DNA of 64,000 bases from Hemerocallis citrina (lineage: Eukaryota; Streptophyta; Magnoliopsida; Asparagales; Asphodelaceae): NCBI GenBank assembly GCA_017893485.1, contig CM030365.1, positions 49,521,713-49,585,712 of the forward strand. Reading direction: 5' to 3'. Below are positions 1 through 11,915 of this stretch, one piece after another. Position numbers and translations under genes: made by a program. Each line of letters starts with the position of its first letter. The first letter of the stretch is position 1. The notes under the pieces are model-generated. The model searched no databases, was not told where the DNA came from, and saw only the letters and a list, made by a program, of their open reading frames with translations.

Positions 1-451
1 AAAAGGTTCTCACATGGTTCTCACCAAAAGGATATCTTACCTATATATATAGGGCAATAGGAGAGAAAGAGCGCGACCCAGATTTAGATTGTTTGGTCAA
101 CCTCCTTCCAGATTTCTAGTAGACTTAGGTTAGGGTTTCTCCATCACCACCACCATACACATAGAGGTGGCACAACCATGATTCCTATGGTTAAGTGTCT
201 CTTAGTAGGGCCTGAGTTTCTTTTGGGGGTAAAAATGAGACGATGAGTAAGTATAGACGAGGTCTTATGACTTATCATGCTAGGAAAATATGCTTTTGAG
301 CTGCTTAGTTTGGGAAAGAATACCTTATATTTATGTTGGTTATTTGCTATCATAGAAAAAAAAGAAGAGGATCTTCTCAAACAGTGCGTCGAAGGCACAA
401 ATTTTAAGGAGACCCATTGACCACTTTTGGATAATATATGATATATACTAG
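1..451. other. Left edge, no recognisable gene
   Basis: I see no gene here. A TATA-like run (tatatatagg, about 43-52) precedes a purine-rich stretch and a short reading frame beginning near 178, but the frame is only about 20 codons and matches nothing I recognise. The segment is the left flank of the transposon starting at 452. It may belong to an upstream intron of COQ10, whose coding exons continue at 3223, but no earlier COQ10 exon could be found in it. Confidence 0.4.
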
Positions 452-1495
452 TAGGGGTGGGCTCGGTACGGTACTAGACTTTTTGACATTGTACCATTAC
501 CATACCAAATTAGTTCGGTTTGAAAATATGCAAAGCGTTACCAACCAAAAAGTTCGGCATACCGAAACTTCGGTATACTGACTACTTCGGTTGGTACGGT
601 TCGGTATTGGTGTTATGCTAAATATGACCCAACAAATACCTTCAATGATAGATAGTGAAGGATGTGAGTCAATTAGCCGTCTCTCAGTCTTCTTCTGTGC
701 ATCCTCAAGCAACGACTCGAGGGGTCTTAATTTTATTACCAAACTGCCTATATTTTTTGTCAAGTTTCTTACATATAAAAGAGCAGTATGGATTCCGAAG
801 AAGCAAAGAAAGTAGGTTTTGCAGATCTTTACTGATCAAAACAACAGGTTTTGCAGATATAACATTTGCATGGGGAAAATTCCGGTCGAGGTCATCGAGT
901 ACTTTGCATTCTGACATTTGACTTTTTGGGAGAATCATCTAGAAATTCTAAATTGATATGTATCATAACTTCATCACTGGATTGCATCGGAGAAGTTACC
1001 GTGCAGGAGCTTACCTCCAGTAGCATGCACATATAAGGAGAGCAAATTTCACGAGTGCATGTACCTTCCAGCAAAAGATGCCAGTCTAAGTATAATCCAT
1101 CAGCTGCTGTGAATGCATGAAGTTTGAGGACATGTAGAGTGTCTTCAAAAATCATGCTTGGTAATTTCAAATGTTTATTATCAGAAAGAATAGGAATAGG
1201 CAATTTCTTGAATGTATCATCTACTAGTGTTAGTTCAGAACTGACGAATGATTTATACAAGCTCCCAACAGAGTTCATATCATCTTTGAACATCTGGTCA
1301 CAGAGGTTGTTTATTCGGTACGGTACGGTAAAATACCAACTGAACCATATTCATACCGAAATCGAACCAGATTTTAGAACTTGGTACGGTTGTACCGTAC
1401 CATACTTTTGGTAACCGAATTTTTCGGTACCGAATCGATTGGTTCGGTTGGAAAACCGGTCGGTTGGCTCATTTCGGTATGATTGGCCACCCCTA
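452..1495. mobile_element. Non-autonomous hAT-type DNA transposon
   Basis: The ends read TAGGGGTGGGC on the left and GGCCACCCCTA on the right, an inverted repeat of the TAGGGGTG type common in plant hAT elements. The flanks form an 8-bp target duplication with one mismatch, TATACTAG at 444-451 and TATACTAC at 1496-1503. Both subterminal regions (about 455-610 and 1310-1480) are rich in GGTACGG and TTCGG words. The centre carries no transposase, so movement would depend on a transposase supplied elsewhere. Confidence 0.75.
892..1293 (-). pseudogene. Possible captured gene fragment inside the hAT element
   Basis: This minus-strand frame of 133 codons sits between the GGTACGG-rich ends of the 452-1495 element and has more ordinary codon composition than they do. 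Its leucine spacing (for example LPSMIFEDTLHVLKLHAF) recalls leucine-rich repeats of plant F-box/FBD proteins. That is a resemblance in pattern only; I cannot identify a parent gene. A neighbouring minus frame (705-938) may continue it. It is probably a captured host exon without a function of its own. Confidence 0.3.
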
Positions 1496-1502
1496 TATAC
1501 TA

Positions 1503-3222
1503 CTGCCGGTATAAATGTAAAATCCTTGGACTTTAAGAACTAGAACATCTTTTCAACCCCTTTGGATAAATACATCTATGTATTATTTTAGTATGAAAGT
1601 GCATAAATGATGAGGACATCAGTTCAAGACGATTTGAACATTTCTATCAGCGCGGGCATCGTCTAGGATGGCTATTTTGTTAGCTTAGTTATTTTTCATT
1701 TCAACACTTTTACTTGTTTTTGGCATATGTAATAGTTTTGCTATTTGCATCCTTTATTTTCTGGCATTTCTGCATTATGATATTTTGGAGATTTGTATTG
1801 AGATTTGTTTTGAGCCTATAAATAGGCCTCTTGATCAATGAAAAAGAATGCTCTGATTAATGAAAAAGAATACCGTGTGTTGAGTTTTGCTTTGCATTCT
1901 TTTTCTTGTGTGTGTGAGACCATAAGAAATTATTAATCTCGTGTGTGAGACCTTGAGAATTCATTAGGGTTTGTGAGAAACCCTAGTTTATATCGTAAAT
2001 CCCCAGCCCCTTCTTTATTCATCAACCGCCACCCCCTTCTCTCTCATCTTCTTCTTCTCCACCTTCCTCCCGAAACCAATCAACAACCCCCCATTGACAA
2101 CTCGCTTCCCCACCGTCGTCGCCCTCTTCACCTCCGTCGTCATTAACCCCATACATCACCCTCACACCGCAGTCGCCGTTGTCCCGATCCCACCTCGCCA
2201 TCGTCTCGAACCCGCACCCCCGACGCCACAACCATCCCTTCACCACCACCGAAAACCCCTTCTCCACCTGATCTCCCCAAATCCCCCTTCTCCTCCAAAA
2301 CCCGATGCCACCCCATCTCTTTCATAACATACTGACCACTTGCTTTCCTTCCCTCACCCTTTCGACCACCTTCATACCCTCCACCATCAGAACCGAATCC
2401 CTTCCCATTCCAAATCCCCCAAATCTTCATCAAATTTGAAATCCTAATCCCCAAATCAACTCAAAATCCGACACCCTAGATTCCCAAATCTCCAATTCAA
2501 TTCTTAACCCTAATCTTCATATCAAGAGAATGATTTGCGGAGGAGTACAGTGCCGTTGATTGTGACGATTGACATCTTCTTCCTTTATCCGTAGCAACAT
2601 GTTCATCGAACCCCAGTGTAATCTCTTTCCATTCTCCTTTATTTGTGGTCTTGCATTTTATCTCTAGAATATTATCTAAATTTACTAGTCGTCCACAAAT
2701 ATTGAGTGTGTGCTTCTACTTGCCAATTAGCGTACAAATCATTATCGAATATATGACTTGCTAAAAATGCTTAGGTATAATTATTGATTGTTAGGGTTGA
2801 ATCTTTAATTGGGCTTGTTAAAATTATTTAATTTTTGGAAAATCCATCAAACAAATTATTAGTTTAAATTTCTGACTTAACCTGCACTACTTGTTGTGGT
2901 AAACTTAATCTTTTGATATTCGTAAAAAATTCTCTACTTAGGGTTAAGTTTAACATCAATAAATGGATCGAGCTTGTCAGTAACGAGTGAGTCTAATTGA
3001 CCTGAGCCAAGAGCCAAATATACTGTTGTTTTACATATTTTCTGCCAAGAAATGCACCTTTCTATAATATTGTAACAATATTTAGGTTAAGTAATGCATG
3101 TGGTTCTTTTAATTGTTTATTTATTTTAAGAACTTGCATGTAGTTCTTTAAAACATCAGTATCAGTTGACTTTCTTTATCATATGATGGATCTTATTTAT
3201 GAAGTACTTGATTTGTACACAG
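1503..3222. other. Flank or intron upstream of the COQ10 exon
   Basis: I find no coding exon here. About 1740-2000 looks like a decayed LTR or promoter: a TATA-like motif (cctataaataggcc, 1815-1828), then repeats of 'aatgaaaaagaat' and 'gtgtgtgagacc'. A CT-rich, CCACC-rich block follows (about 2020-2530). Its reading frames are low complexity and resemble the CT-rich block at 4080-4300. The remainder is AT-rich and unremarkable, ending in a splice acceptor (ttgtacacag) at 3222. Confidence 0.4.
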
Positions 3223-3354
3223 ACAACTGCATCAGAAAGTGGTCTTTTTGATCATCTGATTAACGTTTGGGAATTTAATCCTGGTCCTGTTCCGCGTACC
3301 TGTGATCTTTATTTCTTGGTGGATTTCAAGTTTCAGTCACCATTATATCGCCAG
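3223..3354 (+). CDS. COQ10: COQ10, penultimate coding exon
   Basis: This exon of 44 codons, phase 0 at both ends, encodes a segment beginning TTASESGLFDHLINVW and ending VDFKFQSPLYRQ. I recognise it as part of the polyketide-cyclase/START-like domain of the mitochondrial coenzyme-Q-binding protein COQ10. That protein binds ubiquinone in the inner mitochondrial membrane and supports its delivery to respiratory complexes. The exon is bounded by an acceptor (tacacag at 3222) and a donor (CCAG|gtatcc after 3354). It has no stops or frameshifts. The next exon in register is at 15873. Earlier exons (mitochondrial presequence and the first half of the START fold) are not in the window, so the gene is partial here. 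The family call is firm; whether the locus is expressed despite its giant intron cannot be told from sequence. Confidence 0.88.
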
Positions 3355-3801
3355 GTATCCCTGCAAGTATTGTTGTTACTTCTGTCTTTTTCTATTGCGT
3401 TTTGTTTTGCATAAATGAGCGTACACTAGATTAGTTTATACTTAAATGTTTCTGTTATTATTTTATATATAAGTACGGTTTTAAATCGTCATTTTTGTAT
3501 GCAGTAAACCTGCATTTGTTCTGGGTTGGGCTTCATATATAGTAATCACCCATACAATATCTTTGTTATCAGCACAAGTATTTTTTTTATTTTATCTCAA
3601 ATTGATATGCATTAGACAGATTTATATGCTGTAATCATATGTGAACCTTTTTGATTCCTTGGAAAGAATCAAAGAACCATTAGAATATTCGTTCATTGTA
3701 GTGTTCAAGGATCCGTATTGAACTATTTCTGAACTATTATCTTTATGACTGATGAGTCTTTTGTTAAAAATCAGGTTCATATATTAGATGACTTTTCTAA
3801 T

Positions 3802-3943
3802 TGTTAAAGTAGTATTAGTTTAGTCACACATCTGAATTTGATTTAGATTACACTTTGTACTCTCTTATATATAGGAGATAGTGTATTTAGTTATTTATAC
3901 CCCAATAAAGTATTCTTTTCTGTCTTTATACTATAAATCAACA
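3802..3943 (+). repeat. Copia 5' LTR (about 142 bp)
   Basis: It begins TG and ends ...AATCAACA, immediately before the PBS. It shares 'gaatttgatttagatt', 'ctttgtactct', 'tatatataggag' and 'aataaagtattctttt' in the same order with the copy at 7871-9038. The tatatatagg motif is a plausible TATA box and aataaag a plausible polyadenylation signal. The first 20 or so bases differ more from the 3' copy than the rest. Confidence 0.75.
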
Positions 3944-3954
3944 TGGTATCAGAG
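3944..3954 (+). promoter_or_regulatory. Copia primer binding site (tRNA-Met-i type)
   Basis: TGGTATCAGAG directly follows the 5' LTR. It is the canonical plant copia primer-binding sequence for minus-strand DNA synthesis. Confidence 0.85.
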
Positions 3955-4571
3955 TACAAAAAGTATACACAAATTTTTCACAAAAATAAGGTTTTCTTTT
4001 CCTCTTAAAAAAAACAGCAGCTGCAGCTGCCTCTTCTTCTTCTCCCATGTTTCTTCTTTCTCCAAACCCAAAATCCTAATCCTCTCCTCCCTCCCGCAAC
4101 CCTCCCATCTCGCAATCGCCTCCCAACCACCCTCTGCCGCCTCCCGCTATTCCCATCCTGACCAGCCACCATCATCACCATCTGCATCACCTTCCGGTCA
4201 CTTCTCATCCCCCTGCCGCTTATCCCGTTGTCGCCTCCCATCCCGCCGTCAGCCACCCTCCCTCTCCGCCTCTACCACCTCTCCTCATCCCTTCAAGATC
4301 CCACCCTAACCCACACCCGAAACCCTTTTCACTGTTTTTTTTATTGGATCTGATCCCCTTCTTCCACCTAAAACCATGAAACCCGGAACTTGCAACCCGC
4401 AACCCCCCTTCTCTCACTTCCTGTAGCAAGAAAAAAAAAGTCGAAAAAAATTCAATGCCTTGTGATGTGCGCTGTTCTGTAATGCGTGCCAGTTTTTTAT
4501 GCTCTCTTCAATGACCATCTCTCATTCTCATTCGTTTTCTCCTTCAGATCTAATCTAGATTTGCTCGTATA

Positions 4572-4817
4572 ATGACCTCTATTAATACAACAGTGACATC
4601 CCCTTCTCCAATAATGACTCCCTTTCCTCCAACAACGACCGATTATCCTTCTCTATTGAAGGCCGAACGCATGACCACCGAGAATCTTTCTGGTTACAGC
4701 AACCTCGTAACATGGTCCCGAACTGTCATGTGCTTCCCCAAAGAGCGTGAAATGTACCATCACCTCACTGAGCCAGCTCCCCTGATTACAGATCCTACAT
4801 TCAGTATGAGATCGTGA
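4572..4817 (+). pseudogene. Copia gag N-terminal remnant
   Basis: The frame opens with a methionine followed by a Thr/Ser/Pro-rich leader. It then has NLSGYSNLVTWSRTVMCF and a HHLTEPAP stretch, the pattern of the N-terminal Gag domain of plant copia elements. A stop follows at about 4815, and gag homology continues in other frames to about 5300 (LYDFFPDVIETKQG region). The gag zinc-knuckle region resumes after the inserted element, near 5760-5870. The reading frame is disrupted repeatedly. Confidence 0.7.
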
Positions 4818-5329
4818 TGATAACTTGATCGTCAATATGATTATCAACTGCATGAACCGGGATGTCTACAACGCCACTGACCTTGACACAACAAAGAGAT
4901 CTGCGATACCCTTCATCACATGTACTCATCCTCCAATAACATGCAACGCCTGTATGATTTCTTTCCCGATGTGATCGAGACCAAGCAAGGTGGCATTCAT
5001 GTTTACCTCTCATGCTTTAATCAGTTCTTAGAAGAATGGAAGCTTTATTAGCCATAATCTGCCGATTTCGCTGTCCAGCAGTAGCACCATGAGGCCCTTC
5101 TCGCTGTTTTTGCCTTGGGTAATATTCGCTCATATCTTGAAGGTGTTCACTCTCGTATTCTTGCCACTAACGCTAGTCCCTCTACGTGATTTCCATGTTC
5201 AGCTACCACGAGTACCCCCTCCTACTCTTGTTGAAACCCCAACACTGTCTGTACTAGTCTCTGGCAATGGCTGTGATTTTTCTGATCACTCGCAGCAGTT
5301 TCTTTCATTTTCCAGGGGTCGTGATTAGA

Positions 5330-5746
5330 GTTGTGTTCAGGTCCTGTCGGGTCGGGTCCTCAACTACACGAACCGGTACCTCACGGGTCCAAAAATTGGA
5401 CCCGAATCCGGACTTGCATGAACCGGGTCCGAATTCGGATCTAGGTCTTAGTTAAAAAAATCTACCCATCGGGTCCGGTAGCGGAGAATAAATATTTGCA
5501 CTTAAGTATTTTTGCACTCGATACCCCTACGGTTCCAACAATTTTTGCACTTAAGTACATGAATAAATATTATATTTACACTTCTGTTTTCAACAATTAC
5601 TATTTACATGTATTATTCAAATTTCATATTTTTTTGGGTTATTTTTAACGGGTCCGAGTCCGGGTCGGTTCTATTTTGAGCGGACCCGACCCCGTACCCG
5701 AAAGTGCATCGGGTCTTATTTTAGGACCCGGACCCGGACCTGTATA
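5330..5746. mobile_element. Small GGGTC-rich non-autonomous element
   Basis: This 0.4-kb segment interrupts copia gag. Its ends are rich in GGGTCC/GGACCC words (CAGGTCC near the left end, GGACCTG near the right), and its centre is AT-rich. GATTAGA occurs on both sides (5323-5329 and 5747-5753) and probably represents most of an 8-bp target duplication. The layout matches the subterminal structure of plant hAT-type MITEs, but the terminal inverted repeat is imperfect. Confidence 0.5.
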
Positions 5747-6479
5747 GATTAGATCTGTTCTGGTCTAATGCCGGATCCAGGTATCTGGTAAATGTGACAG
5801 TGCTTGTCATGATTCTTATTCTTCATGGGGCGGTGGTGATCGTGGTCGTGACCGTGGCGAAAGTCATCGTAACATAAGTATTTACCTTTTGTCATGGCCG
5901 GTCTCATGAGTATGTGACATGTTGAAAATGCATTGGTCGTCCTCCTGCTGCTCATCAATCTTCCATTGTGAAATCTTCATCCACTGATGCTAATACAGAT
6001 GTGCCAATCTCCAAGTATACCCTCTCTGCTGAAGTGTATCCACCAGCACCAGCACCACTACCACTCCCATCACCACTGCCTCCGCCACTTTGGGTTTATG
6101 CTAGGAAACGCAAGTTGTATTCTGACTCGGCCATCCATGATGTACCCTCTGTTGTTCAATTGGGACCAACCACTTCTGTTGGTAATATTCCTAGCACAGA
6201 TGATTTACCTATTGGTCAGCGTAAGACTCAACATTCATGTGCTCATTAGGATATTGCAAAGTTTGTTTTTTTTTTTTCTAAACTGAACTGTTCTTTTCGA
6301 GCCTTTACCTCTTTCTTGGATTGCATCTCTATTTCTAAAATTATTCAGGAAGTACTTAAGCACCCTGGTTGGACATGGCCATGAAAGAGGAAATGCAGGC
6401 TCTTCAGCAGCATGGTACTTGGCAGTTGGTTCACCTTTGGTAAGACAGTTAGTTGTAAGTGAGAATTTACAGTCAAACA

Positions 6480-7140
6480 TAATTTCGATGACACAGTTGA
6501 ACGATTGAAAGCTCGTATTGTCGCTAAAGGATATACGCGGGAATTTGGGGTCGATTATGCAAATATATTATCCAGTTGTGAAACCACGCCTGTTCGGGTT
6601 CTTATCTGTCTTGCATCAAATTGTTCTTGGCCCTCTTTATCAGTTTGATGTCAAGAATGCTTTCCTGAATGGCGACTTGAAAAAGGTGGTGAATATGCAG
6701 CAACCTCCTGGTTTTGAGTGATAGGGGGAGAATCTTGTATGTTCGCTCACAAAGTCTCTTTATGGAATCAAACAGTCTTCTCGGGCCTGATTTAAAAAGT
6801 TCGGCCAAGCTATGTTCTCTTATGGGTTCTCTAGAAGTAAAGCATACCATTCTCTCTTCACAAAGAAAGGAAGCATAGACATTATTATCTTGTTAGTCTA
6901 TGTTGATGATATCATTATCACATGTAGTAACTTGCACGGTATTGCAGGCATCAAGCAGCGGTTAACTCAAACATTTCAAACAAAGGATTTTTTGTATTTC
7001 AAACGAAGGATCTTGGTCCGCTTCGATACTTCCTTGGCATTGAGGTTGCACACACAAAAGATGATATTTTTCTTTCTCAAAGAAAATATGTTCTTCATAT
7101 TCTTGCTGAGACAAGAGTGTTGGGATGTCGCCCCAGTACA
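6480..7140 (+). pseudogene. Copia reverse transcriptase remnant
   Basis: Pieces of a copia reverse transcriptase are readable across several frames. They include KARIVAKGYTREFGVDY, then QFDVKNAFLNGDL (6640-6680) and the catalytic LLVYVDDIIIT at about 6890-6920. The order and spacing are those of the RVT_2 domain. In-frame stops (for example after GFE near 6720) and frame changes show that it is inactive. Confidence 0.85.
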
Positions 7141-7510
7141 CCAATGGATCCTAATATTAAGCTATCATCCTCTAATGATGCACTATTATCTGATCCCGGA
7201 CGATATCACAGGCTTGTTGGCAAACTCACATCTCTCAGTGACTATGCCAGGTATTGCCTTTGCAGCAAGTCGAGTCAACCAATTTATGCATGCATCGACC
7301 ATCACTCATTAGGAAGCGGTGGTTCACATTCTTCGCTATCTTAAGAAAGCCCCAGGGCAATGACTTTTTTTCAAGCCTGGTCATTCTCTTTCTATACGAG
7401 GTTATTATGATGCTGGCTGAGTAGAATCAGTTGATGATTGACACTCAGCTAGTAGGTACTTTGTATTTTTTGGAGGTAATCTCGTATATTGGAAAAGTAA
7501 CAAACAATAT

Positions 7511-7726
7511 GTGATAGCCAAATCAACTGCAGAGTTTGAATACCGAGCCATTGGACATTTGGTTTCTGAAGTTTTATGGCTCAAATATCTTCTTCGGGAC
7601 TTGACAATTCCGTTGTTATCTCTAGTTCCTTTCTACTGTGATGACAAGGCTGCTATGCATATTTCCGAAAATCCGGTGTTTCATGAGTGCACAAAACATA
7701 TCAAAGTTGACCGTCACTTCGTTTGA
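7511..7726 (+). pseudogene. Copia RNase H remnant
   Basis: The frame carries KSTAEFEYRAIGHLVSEVLWL and a CDDKAAMHISENPVFHE(C)TKHI stretch, the distinctive C-terminal RNase H of plant copia polyproteins. The usual catalytic surroundings (A-E-Y and D-N/D-K) are recognisable with substitutions. The frame stops at 7724-7726, where related elements normally continue, and pol homology runs on to about 7830 before the 3' LTR. Confidence 0.85.
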
Positions 7727-7870
7727 GATGAGTGAGAGAAGAAGGTGATTTCATTTTCATATGTCCGGTTCGTTGAACAACTTGCTGATATCCTAACTAA
7801 AACACTATCTCCGAAGCTTTTCAAACTTTCTTGTGCAAGCTTGATTTCGACAAATATCTACGCACCAGCG

Positions 7871-9038
7871 TGAAGGGGAGTCTTAGTTTAGTTCCACAGC
7901 TGAATTTGATTTAGATTGCTCTTTGTACTCTTCTATATATAGGAGGCAGTATATTCATTTATTTGTAATAAAGTATTCTTTTTTGTCTCCATACTATAAA
8001 TTAGGAAGCACGGACTCTTTACGGAGGCTCTCGCACCCGAGTCGGACTCGTATTGGACTCGGGTGCGGCGGGGGTGCGGCAGGACACACATGGGGTGCGG
8101 CAGGGTCGTGTCCCATTATTTTATTTTAAAAATTTTAATGGGTGTGGTTCGGGTGCGGCTATAGTGCGGCTATGGTGCGGCAAGACTGCGTGTTTGGGTC
8201 TTTGCTATAAAAAAATTAAAAAATCCCTAAAATCCCACTTTTTTTCTCTCTTTATCTGATGTTTTCTCTCCCACCTCTCAAGAACCCTAAATCCCCAAAT
8301 CCCGTTCAAAACCCTAATCCTCTCTTTCGCTGTCGTCGACTCCTTATCTCTCCGTTGGCTTCTCCACTCTTCGCCGTCAACTCTGCTTCTCCACTCATCG
8401 CCGTTGATTCTTCATTTTCTCCGTTGCTGACTCTGCCGATTCCTCAACCGTTGACTCCACTCTTCGATGTTGCCGCCTTCTCTCTCCACTAATCCACCAT
8501 TAAACTTTGTTGCTTCCTGTTGCCAATATCCACCATTAAACTTGCTTTGAGATTGGTGCACATACTTCACTTGTGATGAAGTTATAAATATAGTTTTTGC
8601 TTCCTGTTGTGATTTTATGATCATAATTAATCATTTATTGCTTCCTATTGTGATTGTATGATCCCACAAAAATCCGTACAACCTTAATTAATCCTTTTTG
8701 CTTCTTTTTTTTGCTTGCTTGTTTGCAGTGATTGTATGAACTCAAATATCCATAATAATATAATATGCTTGTTGGTTGTGATTGTATGAACTCAAATATA
8801 CATAATATGCTTGCTTGTTGTGATTGTATGAAAGGAAATCTCTTGGTTAATGTATGATTATTAACAATGATTTTGGTTTTTTATACAAAAATATAAATAT
8901 ATAATATATAAAATAATTATTTAAATATTGGCCGAATCCCAGCCGCACCCGCATCTTACTATTTTTTTTTGAAATTGCCGCATCCCGCACCCGCATCCCC
9001 TGAACCCGAATCGGTGCTTCCTAGGCTATAAATCAACA
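7871..9038 (+). repeat. Copia 3' LTR, split by a 1-kb insertion
   Basis: The LTR starts TGAAGGGGAGTC, matches the 5' LTR through 'atactataaat' at 8001, and resumes with 'ctataaatcaaca' at 9026-9038. The intervening 8002-9025 is a later DNA transposon. The net length is about 144 bp, in agreement with the 5' copy. Confidence 0.75.
8002..9025. mobile_element. Non-autonomous TIR transposon (hAT-type) in the copia LTR
   Basis: The left end TAGGAAGCACGGACTC and the right end GATTCGG/GTGCTTCCTA (read inward) form a terminal inverted repeat. The flanks share the 8-bp direct repeat CTATAAAT (7994-8001 and 9026-9033), with two extra bases (GG) at the right junction. Both ends are rich in GGTGCGGC words and the centre is CT-rich then AT-rich. 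It has no transposase frame. The empty site can be reconstructed from the copia 5' LTR, which confirms the insertion. Confidence 0.8.
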
Positions 9039-9689
9039 GTGAGAGTTACTCTCAGTGAGCAATAAGTATAATCAGGCAATCACCCATCAACACCCTTCTC
9101 TATTTCCTCTCATCCGTGAGGAGTCCATTGGTATGTGTAGTGCTATCCGTCCAGTACTTGAGAGGCAAGGGACTGCTGGTGAAGACCTCGTCAGTCGCAT
9201 ATCCTTGCCAGTGGGAATACAAACTTAAATTGTTTTAGTTGAAAATTTAATACCTCTGTAACTATTGAATCTGTCTGGCAACTTATACTAGGTTTTACAT
9301 ATTGTGCTTTTAGTGCACGTTGGAAACGAGAAAATATTTTTCACAAATCCCAAAGCCAATCTAATGGTTAAAAAAATGTCAAATCTACTTTTCTAATTCA
9401 ACCCTTTCCTTATTCGTGTTTTTTTTGTTGCAGGTAAAACCTACTGAGATATAACAAAACATACATCTTTACTTGAATAACACCTCTAAAGTCTATTTAA
9501 CCTAACCAAAAGAATATGCTACGAATCAATTCCTACCCAACAAAGTGTTACAAAATAAACGAGAAGGCATTCAAAAGATTCAACCAAATATATTTGCAAT
9601 AAAGTCATTTTGCAAGCTTTTCTAAGGTCTTCTAGGCCACCAAACAGGTTATTTCTTTCTTTCTGTCTGAACAGAAACAGAAGCTTTAG

Positions 9690-9999
9690 GTGGTGTTTAG
9701 TTGCTTGCAAATAGAAATACTATTATATATGCTACTTGTGAAGCATGCAAGAATGATTGCAATCGTTTAATTACAGTTGCAAATAGGAGAGGGAATGAGG
9801 AGGTGGGATACTAAAGAAGCTGGTACCTGGAAGTGGTAAGTAGAGGGGGAGGCAGGATGAGGAGTCACAACTCAACTTGGACCTAAAGGAGCCTAGGTCA
9901 GGAGTTTCAACTTGAAAGCATATGTTGTTCTTATAGTGAACTCAACACTTGCAGTTACCTTGTTGTTGCACCTATTATGCAGTTGCAACAAACCAGATA
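9690..9999. mobile_element. Possible MITE (Harbinger/hAT-like ends)
   Basis: The left end reads GGTGGTGTTTAGTTGCTTGC. The right end, inverted, reads GGGACTATCTGGTTTGTTGC, a related GTTTxGTTGC terminus. The region between has no coding capacity. No clear target duplication was found, so this stays tentative. Confidence 0.35.
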
Positions 10000-10040
10000 G
10001 TCCCAAATAGCTGAACAAACCAGATAGTCCCAAATAGCTG
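9987..10040. repeat. Perfect 27-bp tandem duplication
   Basis: The unit beginning AACAAACCAGATAGTCCC and ending ATAGCTG occurs twice head to tail (9987-10013 and 10014-10040) without a mismatch that I can see. It lies at the right edge of the MITE-like segment, so it may be a recent duplication of that terminus. Confidence 0.8.
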
Positions 10041-10207
10041 AGAAAGATTTTGTGGAAAACAGGTTAATTAGGAGGATTTTATAGGATCATTCTATGAAAC
10101 CCAGCGGTAAAGAAGGCAATGCTTAGCCGCTTTCACACTTTTAGATCATTAGTTCTACGAATAACAACTTGTCCTTGAACCTCGTATCGAGTGTGGATTG
10201 GGGGTGA

Positions 10208-10540
10208 ATAAGATATGGTAACTATTTTAAACACCAATCAGAAGAAAACTACAAAATCACAAATTAATAATTGAGAGAGCGCCAGCGAAACTCAAGCACT
10301 GATGGACATAAGATATGCAAACTATATTAAACACGAATTAGAAGAAAACTACTAAAATCACAAATTAATAAATGAAAGAGCTGGCCAAACTAAAAAATTG
10401 GTGGGCAAGTGGTTCAACACTCTGTCGTCTACACCAAGCAGAGGAGAATAAGTTCTTCGAAAACTATTTTAAAAAAGACTCGGACAATTAATCACGCAAT
10501 AATAAATGTAAGAGAGGTGGAGAAACTCAAGCACGGGTGG
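10208..10540. repeat. Degenerate tandem repeat of about 100 bp, three copies
   Basis: Copies at about 10,208-10,305, 10,306-10,405 and 10,455-10,540 share 'aagatatg', 'actattttaaacac', 'agaagaaaactac', 'aaatcacaaattaata' and 'gaaactcaagcac' in order. The third copy is the most diverged. Confidence 0.6.
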
Positions 10541-11915
10541 AGATTCTGTTGTCTTCATACCTTAACTAAGGGCTTCCTGCCTTGGGATTTCAAAATCCAG
10601 TATTCTGCTTCTCTTTAAATGGATGGAACCAAACCGTTGCATCGTACTATCTTCCACAGAGAACGTTATACAAACAAGTATAATATTTTGCTCTCTTAGT
10701 TTATATTGAGTTTTGTTCACAGCTCATGAAAGAAAAGGAAAATTACTTTCTAATGCCCTGTGAAGTAGCTCCTCTTATATGTGGTATTGGAAAGAGTTGG
10801 AAGACATTATATGACATTGGAGGCTTGGAGAACATGAGGTGATTAGAATCAGGAAAAAGAAGGGAGTATTTGTAGAGAGATCAATGTGATACTAGCAGTT
10901 ACAAACTTACAGTGAATCCCTTAATTATTGGAAGAATCCCAATCTTTAGAATACCAAAAGAAGAAAGGTATTACCATAAAAAATGGAAGGAAGAAGAAAC
11001 AACTCAACAGTCAACATAATCCAATCGGTAAACCTGATCTCAGCCGGAACCTTGTTATAATCCTATCTGATTCAGTGAGAAAGACTGGAAGGTCAACACT
11101 GCTCCAGCATCAAGGCATCCTGTTCAAAATCCTCTTATCAACCTATTTAGGATGATAAATTTTCAATTGACAACAAAGTAATTGTAAGCCCAAAGCTATG
11201 GAATCAATTCTAACTTTCTAAAATTGATTTGAAATTCATTAAGCGTGCATGGGATAGATTTAAAAACATAGTAAGAATGAACTAGTATTTGGGACAAATA
11301 CAAATTCAAGAGACATTATATAAAGAGAATTTATGATCCGTTTTTGTTCCACATGTACCGAAGTGATCCCCGTTCCTAGCAATCTGAGACCTAGGTTGGG
11401 AAGTTATTCTTGCCCCGAGCCATACTTAAAAAGCAGCATAACCTGTGTAAACCCAAAGGAGTTCTCTCATAATTATTTGAACACATGTGATCAGATTATG
11501 AACACGTCAATATCAAAGACCTGAAAGGGAGTGGTGCATAGAAATTTTGTGGTTCAGGTTTAAGCTAAGATCTTACTTATTCTTTGTCCTACACAAATCA
11601 TTTAATTATCGTAGTTGTATAAATGCAAATTTGGTCCTGGATTTTAGATTCCCTCTGTAAGCCCTTTGTGGAAGCCTTCAGCTTTGGTGAGTCCAAATTA
11701 TTCACACAAACCCTTCAATGACTTATCCTCTTTAATCTAACTTATGGTATTTGATGTTGGTTACAAAATAATAAAAGATCAAGAAGTAAATATAAAAAAC
11801 ATTCTAATATATGGGTTCATGAAATTTTCATAATCTGTGGCGTTCAGGTGAAAGAAATGGATCACATTTTTTGTTTCTTCATTGCCTTTTGTTTTCTTTT
11901 CTTGAAGGGCCTTAT

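Larger units (their letters stand above)
3802..9038 (+). mobile_element. Decayed Ty1/copia LTR retrotransposon in the COQ10 intron
   Basis: A short LTR (3802-3943) is followed at once by the primer binding site TGGTATCAGAG, complementary to the initiator methionine tRNA. Gag, reverse transcriptase and RNase H remnants follow in copia order. The matching 3' LTR starts at 7871 and is split by a later transposon (8002-9025). A second small element sits in the gag zinc-knuckle region (5330-5746). I see no matching 5-bp target duplication. The many stops and frameshifts mark it as an old copy. Confidence 0.85.
9039..11915. other. Intronic sequence without a gene
   Basis: No coding exon or transposon protein is recognisable here. 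Open frames are short and AT-biased. The stretch contains a possible MITE (9690-9999), a 27-bp duplication and a degenerate tandem repeat, listed separately. It is probably the largest surviving piece of the ancestral COQ10 intron. Confidence 0.5.

Noticed and set aside
2020..2460. Pro/His/Ser-rich or Gly/Asp-rich frames on both strands as a possible first exon of COQ10
   Set aside because: Low-complexity CT-rich DNA, open on both strands, without resemblance to the COQ10 presequence. A similar block occurs in the copia element at 4080-4300.
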